Of a stretch of DNA of 64,000 nt, positions 42,344-54,541 are shown piece after piece. The translations under genes were made by a program, and so were the position numbers. The notes beneath the pieces were generated by a model. It saw nothing but the letters and a program-made list of their open reading frames with translations, searched no databases and had not been told where the DNA came from. The stretch is from Peribolospora baueri (Eukaryota; Basidiomycota; Peribolosporomycetes; Peribolosporales; Peribolosporaceae), in NCBI GenBank assembly GCA_029717555.1, contig JAMDHS010000052.1, positions 1 to 64,000 of the forward strand, read 5' to 3'. Position 1 is the first letter of the stretch; every line of letters begins with the position of its first letter.

Positions 42344-44861
42344 ATGGCATCATCTGCAGCCCTCCAGAGACCTTTCGTCTCTTACGCCGCTGCCCTACGC
42401 GAGGGCTCCTCTTCTCCGTCCACCCGGCAGATGACGCCTATTCCCCCTTCACCGGGCAGCACCTCATCTGACTCGTCAGGTCCCAGAGAAAGTAACATCA
42501 CGTCTTACGCGGCTACCAGCATCGCGCCCTCGCACGACTTTCCTCCCTTGGGCAGCCCAAGTCTTCCGACTCCCTCGCGTTCTCTGTCCTCCGTCTCCTT
42601 GGATCCCTCGGCTCCCGTGCGGGATAATACGGCCCTGGCAGTCCCCCATTCACACTCCCTTACAATATCGTCAGTAGACGAGCAAGAACAACGTTTTTCT
42701 TGGGCCGAAGGCCGCACAGGCTGGTCCGGTCCCGATGAAGAGGCGGAGTGGAGCGTAGACGTAACTGACGCGGCCGATTCACTCGATCCACGGATCGCCG
42801 GATACGCGGAGGCGGAGGAACGAGCAGCGGAGGGCGACGACGAGCAGGAGGAGGTCGACGAACAGCCGGCTGGGTCGGATGGCGAATGTGTCTCCGGCCG
42901 CCTCGATTTCGACGATCGGACCGTCTTCCAACTCCGCTGTCGCGGGGGCGGTCAGTCACTGCCCTCCCATCCACCGCGACACAGTCCCTCGACGTCGTTG
43001 TGCCAACACGGATCCAGTCGAGCGTCCTCGTTGGCGACACTTGAAGACGTTGAGCCCCCGCATAGAGTGCGCCCTCCCAGCATCGGCGGGTGTGGGGCCC
43101 TGCTCACCTGGAGGGCCATGCCAGCCTCGTTCCTCTGGCCGCCGGTGCCGTGCGCCAACCTCGCGTCTACCAGCGTGCCGACCACCCTTACGCAAACAAG
43201 CGTGTTTCACGATTTGGTCCACTTCGACTTGGGTGCCAGACAACGCGATCACGATTCGGATGACGACTCCACGGCTCCGCATCACATGGGCGCGCCCAGT
43301 GAGAGCGACCATCTTTCGTCCTGTGGCCTGAATGGAAACCAAGATGGAGACGATCTAGCGAGCGACGACGACGACGACGAAGAGGAGACCATCGAGAAAG
43401 TCCCTTTTCCAATCTTAACTCTGGATGGCGGACCTTCCGTGCCTCGGGGCACGTTCCACGGCCCGTCTGGACGCCCTCCACCACAGTTCCAACTCACCGA
43501 TTTCGGAACGGCGACCATCGCCAGCGGCGATCCGTCCCAAGCACTGCCATCCGACGTTCAGGCAGAGCTTCGAGGCTCGACACTTTTCTCCTCCGACGCA
43601 CCGCCCTTGGATACTGTCGCGCCTCTCCTCGGAGACTTTGACGAACAATGGGTTACCGACACTACTAGCTGGGACAGATGTCCGCATCCTCGGAGAGCCA
43701 ACTTGGCCGGGAGGGGGCTGGCCGTCGGCTCCTCGGCCGCTTCTTCCGCGCGTCAGGATACCAATCCACCGCTTCACAGAGGATCGCATCTCCTCTTTGT
43801 ACCTATTTCCAATGTCCAGGACGTCCAAGCGCGGTCCGCCTCAGTCCTCCGTCGATCTCGGCGGTTTCGGTACGGGCATCCTCAATCGGCTACTTTGAGC
43901 GACCCGCCTTCGGGCGTCCATACTCCTTTCTGGGCGTATCTGTCGTCAGCTACCGCTCGAGGGGATATTCTCAGTCCATACGCTGCGGAGCGGCCAAGCG
44001 ACGTTCACACTGTGGACGTCAACGCTGGCAACGCCACGGCCGGAGAGCAAGGTGGGGAGGCGAGCGCGAACGCGGAGGGCGAGTCGCGGTCTGTGGAGGA
44101 AGGATGCGGCAAAACGGGGTGCCGATGTGTGATGGTGGACATGGGATGTCGCGAATGGTGAGCCGCGTCGATCGTATATGCCGCTGTGACTATGACCGTG
44201 ATGTCGTCCCGCTGATCGCCATCGGTTCGTGCCGTGGAAATTTGGGTGCACTCGTAGCGGCAATGTCGTCGGGTATCACATTCTCCGGCCCTGCGAGAGC
44301 TGTCTCAGTGGCGACAACAACGGCCATCACTTCATCTTCCGTTCCGAGGCCGTATACGCGACCCCTCGAGAGAGCGCTGGCGACGAGGAGCGAGTGCCGC
44401 AGAGCGCGGTTTTCTTCGGTCCGCCAAGGGTCACGGTGCGCCGGATCGGGTCGCCCGTGGACGTGACGAGCTGTGGGTCCGGCGACAAAGGGCGAGGGGA
44501 ACGACGACTGCTCAAGTGGAGGAACATCCCGTCCTTGCAAGACGACCTGAGAGACGGAAAGGTTGGTGACGTGCTTCGGTGGGTCGGACAGGTGGGCGGT
44601 GAGGAGGACGGATGGGGGGTGGATGAGAAGGGCTGGATGGGAGGCTGGATCCCGAGCGAGAGGGGTGGTGCGCATTCTCTGTCCGACGACGAGGACGACG
44701 ACGGCGGCGGGGAAGAAGAAGAAGACCGGCTTGTCCGAGCGATGGAGCGCCTGGAGAGTGCTGGCCTTTTGCCCCAAACTCCCCCTCGACGCGTCGAGCA
44801 TCACGCTTTCGTGCCCCGATACGTCGCCAGACGCCGGGCGGGCGGCGGCCGTTCGGGGTAG
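42344..44861 (+). CDS. FAM72-like zinc-binding protein with long N-terminal extension
   Basis: Two exons, 42344-44157 and 44258-44861, joined by a 100-bp GTGAGC...CTCGTAG intron; the frame is kept and gives 805 residues. The splice creates VMVDMGCRECGNVVGYHILR, continuing PCESCLSGDNNGHHFIFRSE. This matches the FAM72 family (PF14976; human text CLKCGNIVGYHV..PCSSCLLSCNNGHFWMFHS). An upstream element CGALLTWRAMPASFL at about residue 250 resembles the family's N-terminal CDTVLCKRGMKAVLL, and CGKTGCRC precedes the splice. Metazoan FAM72 is only about 150 residues; here about 250 residues of Ser/Pro/acidic disorder precede it, about 300 acidic residues (including a DDDDDEEE run) separate the halves, and an acidic tail follows. 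In mammals FAM72A binds and antagonises UNG2; a fungal role is unknown. Confidence 0.72.
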
Positions 44862-46758
44862 CCAGTAATCCTCGGGCGTGCGACCTCTCGCCTAGCTTTG
44901 TAGCTCTCTGGCTGACATGTGTCCATGTACGCCTGGTTACGTCTGTCTGCATGTACGACGCGCTTCCTTCCTTCCTTCCGTCCTTCCTTCCTTTTATGTA
45001 TTCCTTCTCCTTGGCACAACCCCGTTTAGCTTGCGGCCCGACGTGCCGGTTGTACTCCTCTTCGCCCTGTCTGGTCGATGAACGATAATGTACTGGACGA
45101 CGTCGATTTTGGTCGATTCGGATTTCCTCCTCGCTCGTCCTCGTAAGGACGAGGACGGAGAACGTGATACGTGTCGTCACGCGACCATGCTCTCATGTAT
45201 ATATAGCCATCCTTTGCACGGGCGTACGAGACGACGAGGCGAAGGCGGTGTGGCGAAGCATCGGTACTGTATGTATGCATGGTGGCTCAGTCAGGAGACG
45301 TGATTCGATGACGCTGGGAGACGGCACACGCGCGAGACTTCCAGTCTCCTTTATCCTGTAGCGCCCATCCATCCCTGTCATTCTTGGTCGCACACCTGCA
45401 GTCAGAGAAGATGTCGGCAAAACTGCGTTTTTTTCTGCAAAGCGTTCGTTCAGGACAGGAGGACGGACGGGTAGGCAAAAGCGGTGAAGAGTCACACCTG
45501 ACGAAGTGAAGGGGACCCAGACAGGAGAGCGGACGACGTTGGTGCATGGTATTCACTATCAGCCGCTTCTTTATGCCGTGTACGGAAGTAAAGCATCCTA
45601 AAGGGCACAAAAGCGGGGACGGGGACGTGCGCTTTAAAGGGCGAACGAACGACGATGAGAGATGTGAACGGGCGGCGCAACCATGATCGGGACGGGTTCA
45701 ACGGCGGTGCAACTATCCGAGCGAGGGTAGACGATTGCCGGCAAGTCCGTGCGAGTCGTGCCGAATCGTGTCGTGTCGTCTGTCTGGTGCCGACACGTGC
45801 CTCCACCGCGGGTGGTTCCACCTCCACCGTCCTTCTTTCTTCTTTCTTTCGCCTCCGTGATCGGCGACGACGCGATCAATATGACGAGCGAGTTTATCCG
45901 ACGGCCGGGATGGGAAGGGAAGTGGGCATGGAATACGGGAGGGTTAGAAGCGGACCGAGTGAGTGATCGTGCTCGACTCGACTCGTCCGACACCAGGCAG
46001 TCCACCGAATGTCGCGAAGCAGCTCTCAACGCGCCGGCGGCTCGACGTGGGTGGGATCCATGCGCAGCATTAGGACGCGGTAAAAGTAAAAAGTACACGG
46101 GTGCTAGCATACATACGGACATAATGCAAGCCTGTCTCACTCGTGAGCGCTGCGGCCGGTCACTCGACGGCTCTGGCGGTTGCACGTGATGCCCGGAAGC
46201 CCCACTTGCTCGATATTCAAGTCACTCCTTTCTTCAATTCCAATTCAATCAATCCCCCCCCCGTCCCTCACCACTCACTACGTCCCCTCCCGCACCGCTC
46301 CGCCTGCCAGTCCACCCTTCTTCTTCTTCCAGGACGAGAACCGAGAACGGTGACGACGGCCACGGCGATCGGACGGACGGCGACGGTCACCGCCACCGCC
46401 AAGACCACGACCACCACCACCATCACGACCACCACCACGACCCGGCCCACGACCAAGCCACCACGGCCACCGTCCTCCCTTCTCCCTAACCCTCTCGCAC
46501 GCCCCTTGACGACCTTACGACCGTCCTGCTCCCGTTCTCGCTCCCGTCCTCGCTCCCGTCCTCGCTCCCGTCCTCGCTCCCGTCTCCTTCCTTCCCCCAA
46601 TCGCCCTCCCCATCTCGCTCTAAAAGGCGCCGACAGGCCACATCGACCTCGTCTCGCCTTCGTCCGGTCCTTCTTAAATCCCTCCCCGGCCGCTCTCGCT
46701 CTCCTCTGTTTCTCCCATCCATCCGGGCCACCTCTTTCGCGCGCCAGCGAATGCGGTC
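44862..46758. other. Long intergenic region, simple repeats, no gene recognised
   Basis: About 1.9 kb upstream of the PH-domain gene. Seen: a CTTC/CCTT pyrimidine microsatellite (about 44964-44994), an ACC/ACG-rich stretch (46400-46465), and a 12-bp repeat (46536-46583). Short frames at 45655-46189 are Arg/Ser-rich without motifs. The last 500 bp before the ATG at 46759 are C/T-rich, as in many basidiomycete promoters. Confidence 0.5.
46536..46583. repeat. 12-bp tandem repeat, about four units
   Basis: CTCGCTCCCGTC repeated about four times, about 180 bp upstream of the PH-domain gene's ATG. Confidence 0.85.
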
Positions 46759-48396
46759 ATGCCTCTCCTCCGTCGGTCGCGAGGCGAGCTCGCCCCGCGC
46801 AAGCCCCTCACCATCGACGTCGACCCGCCTCCCAAGCTGAGCGACCGCAATATCGCCCGCTCCCGAGCCCCCACCTCTGCGCCCGCCGAGCCATCGGCCG
46901 ACCGCCCTTCGCTCTCCGAGCACAGCAGCGACGGAGAGGTCTTCAGGACACCGATGACGGCCACCTTTGCCTTCAGGGACTCGGACACCGACACCGCCGG
47001 GTCTGCCGGGTCCGCCGGGTCCGGCCTTGGCAGATGGAGTGTGTCCAGCTTGAGCGGCGACAGCGCGCATGACCACGAGCGCGACCGTCAGCGCCAGCGC
47101 GACCACGGTTTCCCCGCGTGCCCCGCTCAGACCAGCCCCACCACCTCCCTTCCCACCCCGACCTCCGCCACCGCCCCTCGTCCTCGCCCTCCCGACGACA
47201 CGGCGGCCGCTGAAAGGATGCCTCGCCGCCGCGAGACCGGCGACTTGCCTTCTGACCCCTCCACACCGACGCCCATTCAGCTCACCCACATCTCCTCCTA
47301 CCAGGGCAAGGACGGATACGGCGGCGACTTTCATGGCCATGGCGACGGCGAGTATTTCATTAACCCGTCTTCCAGCACCGCCGTCTCGCCTGCTCCTCCT
47401 CCCTTCCCACCAACCTTCTTCCTCTCGGCCGAACCAGGAACTACGTCGACCCTCGAGGCGCCGGCTGAATATCGACAGAGAAACTCGCGGAGCGCTTCGT
47501 CATCCCCTCCCCTCGCCAGCTTCGCTTCTCCTCGACCCCTCTCCTCCATCGCTGCCTTGCCGTCACCGGTCCAGTTCGAGTTCGAGTCCCACTCGCCCCC
47601 CGCCTCCCCTCAACCCCGGCCGCAGCAGGGCCGAGCGGCCGTGCCCGCCTGGCAGAGGTACTCGAGCGCTTCTGACTTCGCGAGGGAGAGTAGCAAGGAC
47701 GACCTTGCCGACGCGTTCCAGCACGATCTCGATGGTCCGACGGCAACGGACGGCTCCAGAGAGGTTTCTGATACGTCCGCTCTCTCGTCCGGGAGGACCT
47801 CGATCGATCGCAGCAGAGGCCCGCCTTCTCCCCTAAGCTTAGGCTTGTTCTCCTCGCCCAGTTCCAGCGGGTCTTCCGTGTTTCCAGTAGTCCCAGTCAT
47901 GGAGGAGAAGCGTCTTACACCGAGCGACTCTCACTGGTCCGGTTCCAGGTCGCGCACGCCCATGTTCGAGACGCCTGTCATCCTTCCGCGATCTGCTTCC
48001 TTCTCCAAGGGCAAGGACAACTCGGAAAGCCTTCGGATGGCGGACACGGCGAGTGCCACGGGGAGAGAACAGGGGCCAGCCGAGTCGGTCACCCCGGCTG
48101 GGAACGCCAAAGGCAAAGAACGAGAGACCGACTACGCTTCGGCCCCTTCCCTTCTGCAGTCCAGCACCACCTCTTCTCCCTCTTCACCACCCTCGTCCCT
48201 GGACAATCAGCCGCCTTCCGGGCATACCCTTTCGCACGGCTCCCTCATCTCGCCCGCCTTGCGCAGCTCGCCCTCCCTCCCCACCAACGATGCCAACAAC
48301 AGCCCTGGTTTGCCCTCTCATTCGCCCGGAGTCGGCGCGGCACCGCCTCCCCTTAATCGTTCTCCCTCAGTGCGCAGCGCCCGCTCCGATTGGAGT

Positions 48397-48443
<47 letters not shown>

Positions 48444-51400
48444 ACAGCGGCAGCGGGCTGCCTCAGCGTCTGCTAAGAACGGTTCGCCGCGTGGAGGCAG
48501 CGCCGTCGCTCGACTCCGAAGCTTCTGGGGCGAGAAATCCTCAACCGCCAAGCCCCCGGTGCCCCCGCTTCCGAGGAGCTCTTCGAGCGGAGGAGCAACT
48601 GAGGATTCGTCTGCTGCGGCCATGGCAAGGGAGAAGGAAGACTCGCTGGCTACCACGGTCGCGGCACGCATATCGTCGTCTGACTCGGGGCGGGTGTTCT
48701 CAGACGAGGAGGCGACGGTCGAGCCCATCCCAGACGTTCCTGGCGGAGTTGACGGGCAGAAGGCAGTCGTCCGCGTGGAAACGACGCCTCCGGGGATTGA
48801 AAAGGATCACCTGGAAGCGCGGGCGGGCGACGAGAAGGTAGACTCTGTTCGGTCGGCGGACGCACTGACCGGCACGACGAACATGGAGATGGCGACCACC
48901 GACGCCATGCCACCATCCTCTCCCAACGCTCTTCGTGAAGATGAAGCCAGAATGGCGGATCCATCTTCAGTGGTACCGAAGGTAGACGGGGACGAAGCTC
49001 GTGGTACGACTACGCCGATGGGGGAGACAGAGCACGCCCGAGCAATCGTTTCTGAGCCGGCGGCCGCACCTGGGGAAAAGTTGGGCGAGGCCCGTTTCGC
49101 GCGTCGTCCGGACGAGCGCGCCCTCGGTGTCGATGCCAAGATCACCGGCCCAGGCGCCGACGCGCACAACGTTGCCGATGTACCCGGCGTTCCCGCCTTG
49201 CAGACGCTTTCTACATACCCGCCCACAGAGCCGGTGGAGGAGCTTGTCGACCCGACCCCGGCAGGCCCTTCGTCGACATCCGGCGCATCTACCGGTCCTC
49301 ACGACGAGCTCAACGCAGAATCTCAATCTGCCATGCTCTCCTCCTCCTTGGCTCGCCAATCCGTCGACAGCGCTATATCCGGCATGAGCATCTTGACGCT
49401 CGGCTCAACACCTGTCCCATGCAGTCCCGCGGCGGCGAGCACTCCAGAAGAACTTGAGGGCGAGTCATCCATGACGGAATGGGCTTTCCCGCTGCCCCCT
49501 TCGCAGGAGATAGCGGCTTCCATTGACGGCGACCTTGGTGACACTTCAGGCGCGCGGTCTGCCTCGACCTTCGGACCGCGGCACCCTCCACCCTCCTTCG
49601 CGACGCCCCCCACTGTGGAAGCGGCGCTCCCGGACAGTACGATTCTCGGTAGAGACGAGGAGACTCGCACGGCCGATGCAGACGGCGAGCCAGACCTGGC
49701 GTCGAATGAGACCGTCGTGAGAGAAGCCCTTTCCTCTGAAAGGTACGGGGGTGGCTTCGAGGACGATGAGCAGGACGATCTCACCCGGGAGTGGGCCGAT
49801 CATCGAGCCGAAGCGCTTCGACGCTTGCAGAACGTCGTTCAGCAAGGCGTCGGTGGACTCGGCATTGGCATCGAATCGAACGAGGACGGTCCGAGGGCGG
49901 CGCGAGAGCAAACGAAGGATGGTGTTGAGGTGTTTACTACCTCCCAAGCCGGCGGCGAGGCCGTTGTGGCTGCGCCTCGTGAGACCGGCGGCCGCCGCAC
50001 GCCGCCGATCGAAGATCGAAGGAGCTCGGAATCGCGCAGGCCCTTTGCGACGCCTCGGATGGGGCAAGAGGGCTCAGCTGCGGAGGCCCTTCCTCCTCTT
50101 CCTCCTCTGCTAAACGTCAATGCCCAGCAATCACACGATGCTTCGCAAGAGCTTGTGACTGGTCAATCCCAGAGACACACCTCCAACGGGCTCGATGACC
50201 ACGTTGTAGCCTTGACGCCTACGACACAGTCCAGTGCAGCTCACTTCTTCGCCGTCGGCCGCTCTCTCTCTCCCCCGCCCGGCAAGCGGCAAGGGCAGCC
50301 TTTGTCTTTGGAATCCCGATCGTCCTCCTCCGTAACGTCTCCGCTTGCTTCACCTCGCTCCACGCCGGACTTGCGGCGCTCCGCCATCGCCGTCGACTCT
50401 CCAACTTTGCCGCAGGGTGGTCCCGGTCGAGATGGTCTAGCGTCAGGACCCACTCGCTCCATTGAGTCTCCCGAGGCTGCGATCTCCGAGGCACTTCACA
50501 GTGACGCACGTTTGACGAGGCATAGGCGTTCTGCGGAGCACTCAAGGAATGAGGCTGTAGGAGAAGAGGGACAGAGGCCAAGTCTAGGGCAAGAGAGAAC
50601 GCCTACGGTTCCGGCCTGGGAGTGGTCGGAGGGGGGAGAATTCAGTTCACACCGTATCAGTCTGTATGCCGCACCTTCTCTCCCCGACCTGGCTCCTCGA
50701 CGCAGCGGGGAACGAGGAAAACGTGCGCCCCATCCGCCCGTCGCCGGCTCCATCACCCGGCAGCTTTCCCAGCCCGAGACGCCTGACCGAGCGAGTCAGA
50801 GGAAGCATCGGACTAGTTTGTTGGGCGCCACCGGAGACGTGTTCCTCAGCCTCGGCTTCGGCAAGTCCAGGAAGAACAGCGCGCCGGAGTCTTCCTTGAC
50901 GGCCACAGGTGTTGTCGGTCCGTCGTCGGCCGTAGAAGCGTCCAAGTCCTCGGAGACGGACAGTTTGATGAGCAAGCGTGGGAGACCGCGCGCTCCGACC
51001 TTGGGTGACGGGCGGCCCACGTCTTCAGTTAGCCAGCAGAGCAGCGAAGCGAGTGGGAGTAGGAAGAGAATGAGCGTTGCCTCGTCGGGTACCGCTTCTC
51101 TGTCGTCGCCCGGATATGGATCAGGCGCGCCCTCCGTCTGGTCGCTTGGCTCCAGAGACAGTCGGACAGGCGGCGACCAGCGCGGCTTCGTTTACCGACC
51201 GGAGGAGACGGACCGGCGGAGCGAAGTAAGCGCGGGAGATCATGCGGGTCGTGAATCCGTTTCGGGCAGGTCGTCCGCTTCCTTGGCCAGACGGATGCGG
51301 CCTTCGTCCATCGTGGTCAGTAGGGCGGCGTCGTACGCGGCCTCCGACACGTCTTCCTTACACCCTCCCTCTCGGCCTGATCCGCCCGAACCGATCTCGC

Positions 51401-53849
51401 CGGTCAACGCGAGCGACGTGCCTCCCTTTCCCACGTCTCGCTCGGAACTCGACGACATCAAAGTGGTAGCCGCGATGGTGACCAAGTTCCACCCCACCGG
51501 TGGCCTCTTCAGCTCTCGGGGCAGGAACTGGAAATCGCGCTGCATGGTGCTTACCTCGACGAACAAAAGCATCGGCTCCCCGTCACCTACGGCGTCGCCG
51601 GGCCCCCCGCCTTCCCCCGTTGCTCCCAGAGCCGCAACCGGTCCTCTTACGCGTGCACACCTCCACATCTTCAAGTCCAATAATGCCATGCACCCCGAGC
51701 TGGAGCGCATCGAAATCACTGCTGATAGCTATATCGCCATCGCGGACGGGTTGGATGAGGCAGAGGGCCGTCGCTGGGTCCTCAAGATCGGTGGTATTTG
51801 GAGAGGAGATGACGGCAAGGCCAAAGGCGGCAAGCGAGCAGGCCAGCATGCTCAGTGGTTGATTCAAACGAAAGATCGGGACAGTATAGTTATGTGGCAG
51901 GATGAGGTCAAGGTGAGTGTCGAGTCGAGCGGATAGACCCCAAGTCGGCGGCTCGTCAAGCTAAGGCGTATTTCTTTTCCCCTCACCAGTCGGTCGTCTT
52001 GGCCAAACGGGCCGAGCAGATGGGCTTGCCCAGCTTCCGGTCGCACAACGGCATGCAAGGCGACATGGACGTCGAGCTGTCGTTGCAAGGGCTCAAAGCG
52101 TCGAACAACTCGATGGAGCGCCCTCGTGCCGCGTCGACGTCATCCAGTTTCGTCCAGGTCGACCATCCTGGCCGCATTGCCGAGGAGACGAAGCTGGAGC
52201 AGCGGAACCTGCCATCGACGAGCTCTGTAAAGAGCGGGTCATGGGGCGTTCTCAGCAAGGGTCGCCACCGAGCGTCGGCGAGCATTTCCTCGCTTGCCTC
52301 GATCGGCTCTAGGTCGTCCAATAACGACGCTTCCGGCAGTCAAGGAGATGGTCCGCGACGAAGAGGATCTAAAGCTTCGCTTCAACGCACGTCCAGTTGG
52401 GCTCTTTCTGAAACCCGTAAGGCCGCCCGCTCTCCTTCCCAAGCTGCGCTTGCTGCCCTCTCCGCAGCAATGGAGGGCCACGAGGGTATCACCCCCATGA
52501 CCGACGAGACGGGCCGCGAAGGACTGCAGACGCGCTCCGGGCCCGACGGGAGCAACGATAGTTCTGAAAGCCGTCCAATCGACGACCTCGAGCAGGATCC
52601 TCTTCCCCGCCCGCTCGACACGAGTCACAGAAAACGCACGTCCCTCTCTCCACCCCCTCGGCCAAAGGCTCGCCCCATCCCTTCTGGAGTGCCAGCTGTC
52701 AGCGACGCCGACCTCATAGTCGGGGGAAAGTCAACTTCATCGGTCTCGACGGCGACGCCACCGCTTGATGCCACTCCGAAGCTAGAGGCGACACAGCCCG
52801 GCGCAACTGCAGCCTCGCTCACAGGCGCACCCACCCCAGGGCCGACGGGGCGCTTGAGATCTCGTTCGCAATCTGCCATGTCCCTTCCCAAGGTGGAAAG
52901 AGGCAGCGTCGGAAGCTCTCACTTCGACCTTCCCTTGAGCCCCAGTAGGGTGTCATTGCAGCGACACCAGATCACCCCGCCATCAGCACCCACTCCAACT
53001 GGGGCCTTGCCACCGATCCCTGTCGGGCCCGCACAACTGCCCAAGCGCCCCAGCAGAGACAGCGTCCTGGGGCTGGCTCCGATGCTCTTGCCTTCATTAC
53101 TAGAAGCGAGGAGGCAAGGGCAGACTACGCCGCCTTCGTCGACATCACCCACGCTGCCGTCCCATCCTTCGCGGACCAGTAACAACATGACCCATCCCTT
53201 CGCTCCTGCCCCGTCCCCGACGTCTGAGTCATTCGGACCGTCTTTGAGCTACAACCGTCCAGGATCGACGTTTCGTCGGTCAGTTCGCCCCAGCGACATT
53301 AGCGTGCCTCCGCTCACGCGTCGGTCAGAGTCCAACAGCAGCTTGCGAAGCATGGAACGCAGGAGTCCCATCTCGCCTCCGCCCACTGGCAGCGGGATCG
53401 TTGGGCCCATGACCGGCTCGAGCCGCGTGGGCACGCCTACGATGGCCCGGACTAGCTCGGAGGTCACGTCGCGAACCAACGTGACGCCGACCAGCATGGT
53501 TGCCAGTCCGACCTATCCGCCACCGTCGAGGCCTTCGCTGCACCGTGGAAACACCTTGCTTAATCGGTCCGGGCAACAGCCGCCGGCGATGAGACCCCCT
53601 CCGAGAGGCCCTCTTCCGTCCCTCCCGCCGCCAGGACCTCCGCCGTCAGCGCCTCTTCCCGCGCTTCCAACTTCGCCTCCTCCCTCCGGACCGCTGCCTC
53701 CTCCACCTCGGCCACCGACTCCCGCCTCGGCGTCCGGCCCTCTCAGTCCGCGCGGAAGTGTTTCTGGCAACAAACCTGCGCTTCCACCGCCTCTTCCACC
53801 ACCTCAAGGAGCTCTGCCTCCTCTGCCCACGGGAGCTATGCAGCGTTGA
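46759..53849 (+). CDS. Very large disordered protein with a PH-like domain (2337 aa)
   Basis: Two exons, 46759-51912 and 51990-53849, joined in phase 0 by a 77-bp GTGAGT...CACCAG intron. The first 1550 residues are low-complexity Ser/Pro/Thr/Glu text with a 17-residue polyglutamine run (residues 547-563) and many SPxR/RxxS sites. A single folded unit sits at about residues 1575-1740: VVAAMVTKFHPTGGLFSSRG, RNWKSRCMVLTSTN, RAHLHIFKSNNAMHPELERI, EITADSYIAIADGLDEAEGR, RWVLKIGG, QHAQWLIQTKDRDSIVMWQD, EVK / SVVLAKRAEQMGLPS. This is the beta-sandwich plus final helix of a fungal PH domain with an insert. The C-terminus is disordered and ends in polyproline runs (PPPGPPPSAPLPALPTSPPP) able to bind SH3 or profilin. 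Likely a membrane- or cortex-associated scaffold in signalling or polarity; that role is inference. Confidence 0.8.
48397..48447. repeat. CAG/CAA repeat coding polyglutamine
   Basis: Seventeen consecutive Gln codons, mostly CAG with two CAA interruptions near the 3' end, inside the PH-domain protein gene. Confidence 0.95.
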
Positions 53850-54541
53850 ACGAGATCGTCTCAGTCGTTTAGTCGTTTATGTTTTCATATGTTGTCCGGA
53901 GGTTCTGGAGCAAGCTGATACCCATCCAACGTCTGTCTTCGCTTTCTGTTTCATGACCTGTACTTTTTTTTATGCTGCCTTTGTTTTTGTTGTTTGGGGA
54001 TTGGCCGGAAACTCAGCAAGTTTCCCGTCCGTGCCTGACAGCCCGGCCTACGCTACTTGTCTCTCTCTGTTGCCTCTCAACTCCATCATGATACCATGGG
54101 TAACTCTTGCAAACATGAATTTGAGAATTTTGATTCTTTGGGATTGTAACGCGCGCGGTCGTTGTGTCGTCCGACTTGGTTTCAGATGCAGTTTCGCATA
54201 ACTCATTTCACGTGTTGGAGAGTCGCGCGCTGCCATCACTCTGCCTCTCTTGCCCTGCTTCTTTCGCCACCGCCTTTCTGTTCGCACCGTCTGTAAATTC
54301 CGCACGTGTTATGCTTGTTCTTGGTGGGGGGCAAGCCGGGTGATAACTTCAACCAGATCGCCTCGCGCACGGACCCCATCATCGTCATCAGCCCGTTCCC
54401 CGCCCGCGGATTGTAATGACGAGCAGACGACCGGCTTAGAGACTGCCCTCTCTGTCCTTGTGAGACAAGGTACGTCCAACGCCTATATCGGCGTTTCTAC
54501 CTTTCTCCCTCCCTTCGTAACTCTGCATACCATTTATCAGC
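53850..54541. other. Intergenic region, no gene seen
   Basis: Presumed 3' flank of the PH-domain gene and promoter of the DUF3500 gene. A T-rich stretch (53963-53996) and a GATTTTGA(T/G)TCTTTGGG stretch near 54125 are the only notable features. Confidence 0.5.

Noticed and set aside
42879-44466. Alternative plus-strand frames within the FAM72-like gene
   Set aside because: Only the 42344 frame spliced at 44157/44258 restores the conserved CRECGNVVGYH text.
46143-47340. Long frames overlapping the start of the PH-domain gene on both strands
   Set aside because: They are shadows of a high-GC, low-complexity coding region; the 46759 frame continues for 1718 codons and contains the only folded domain.
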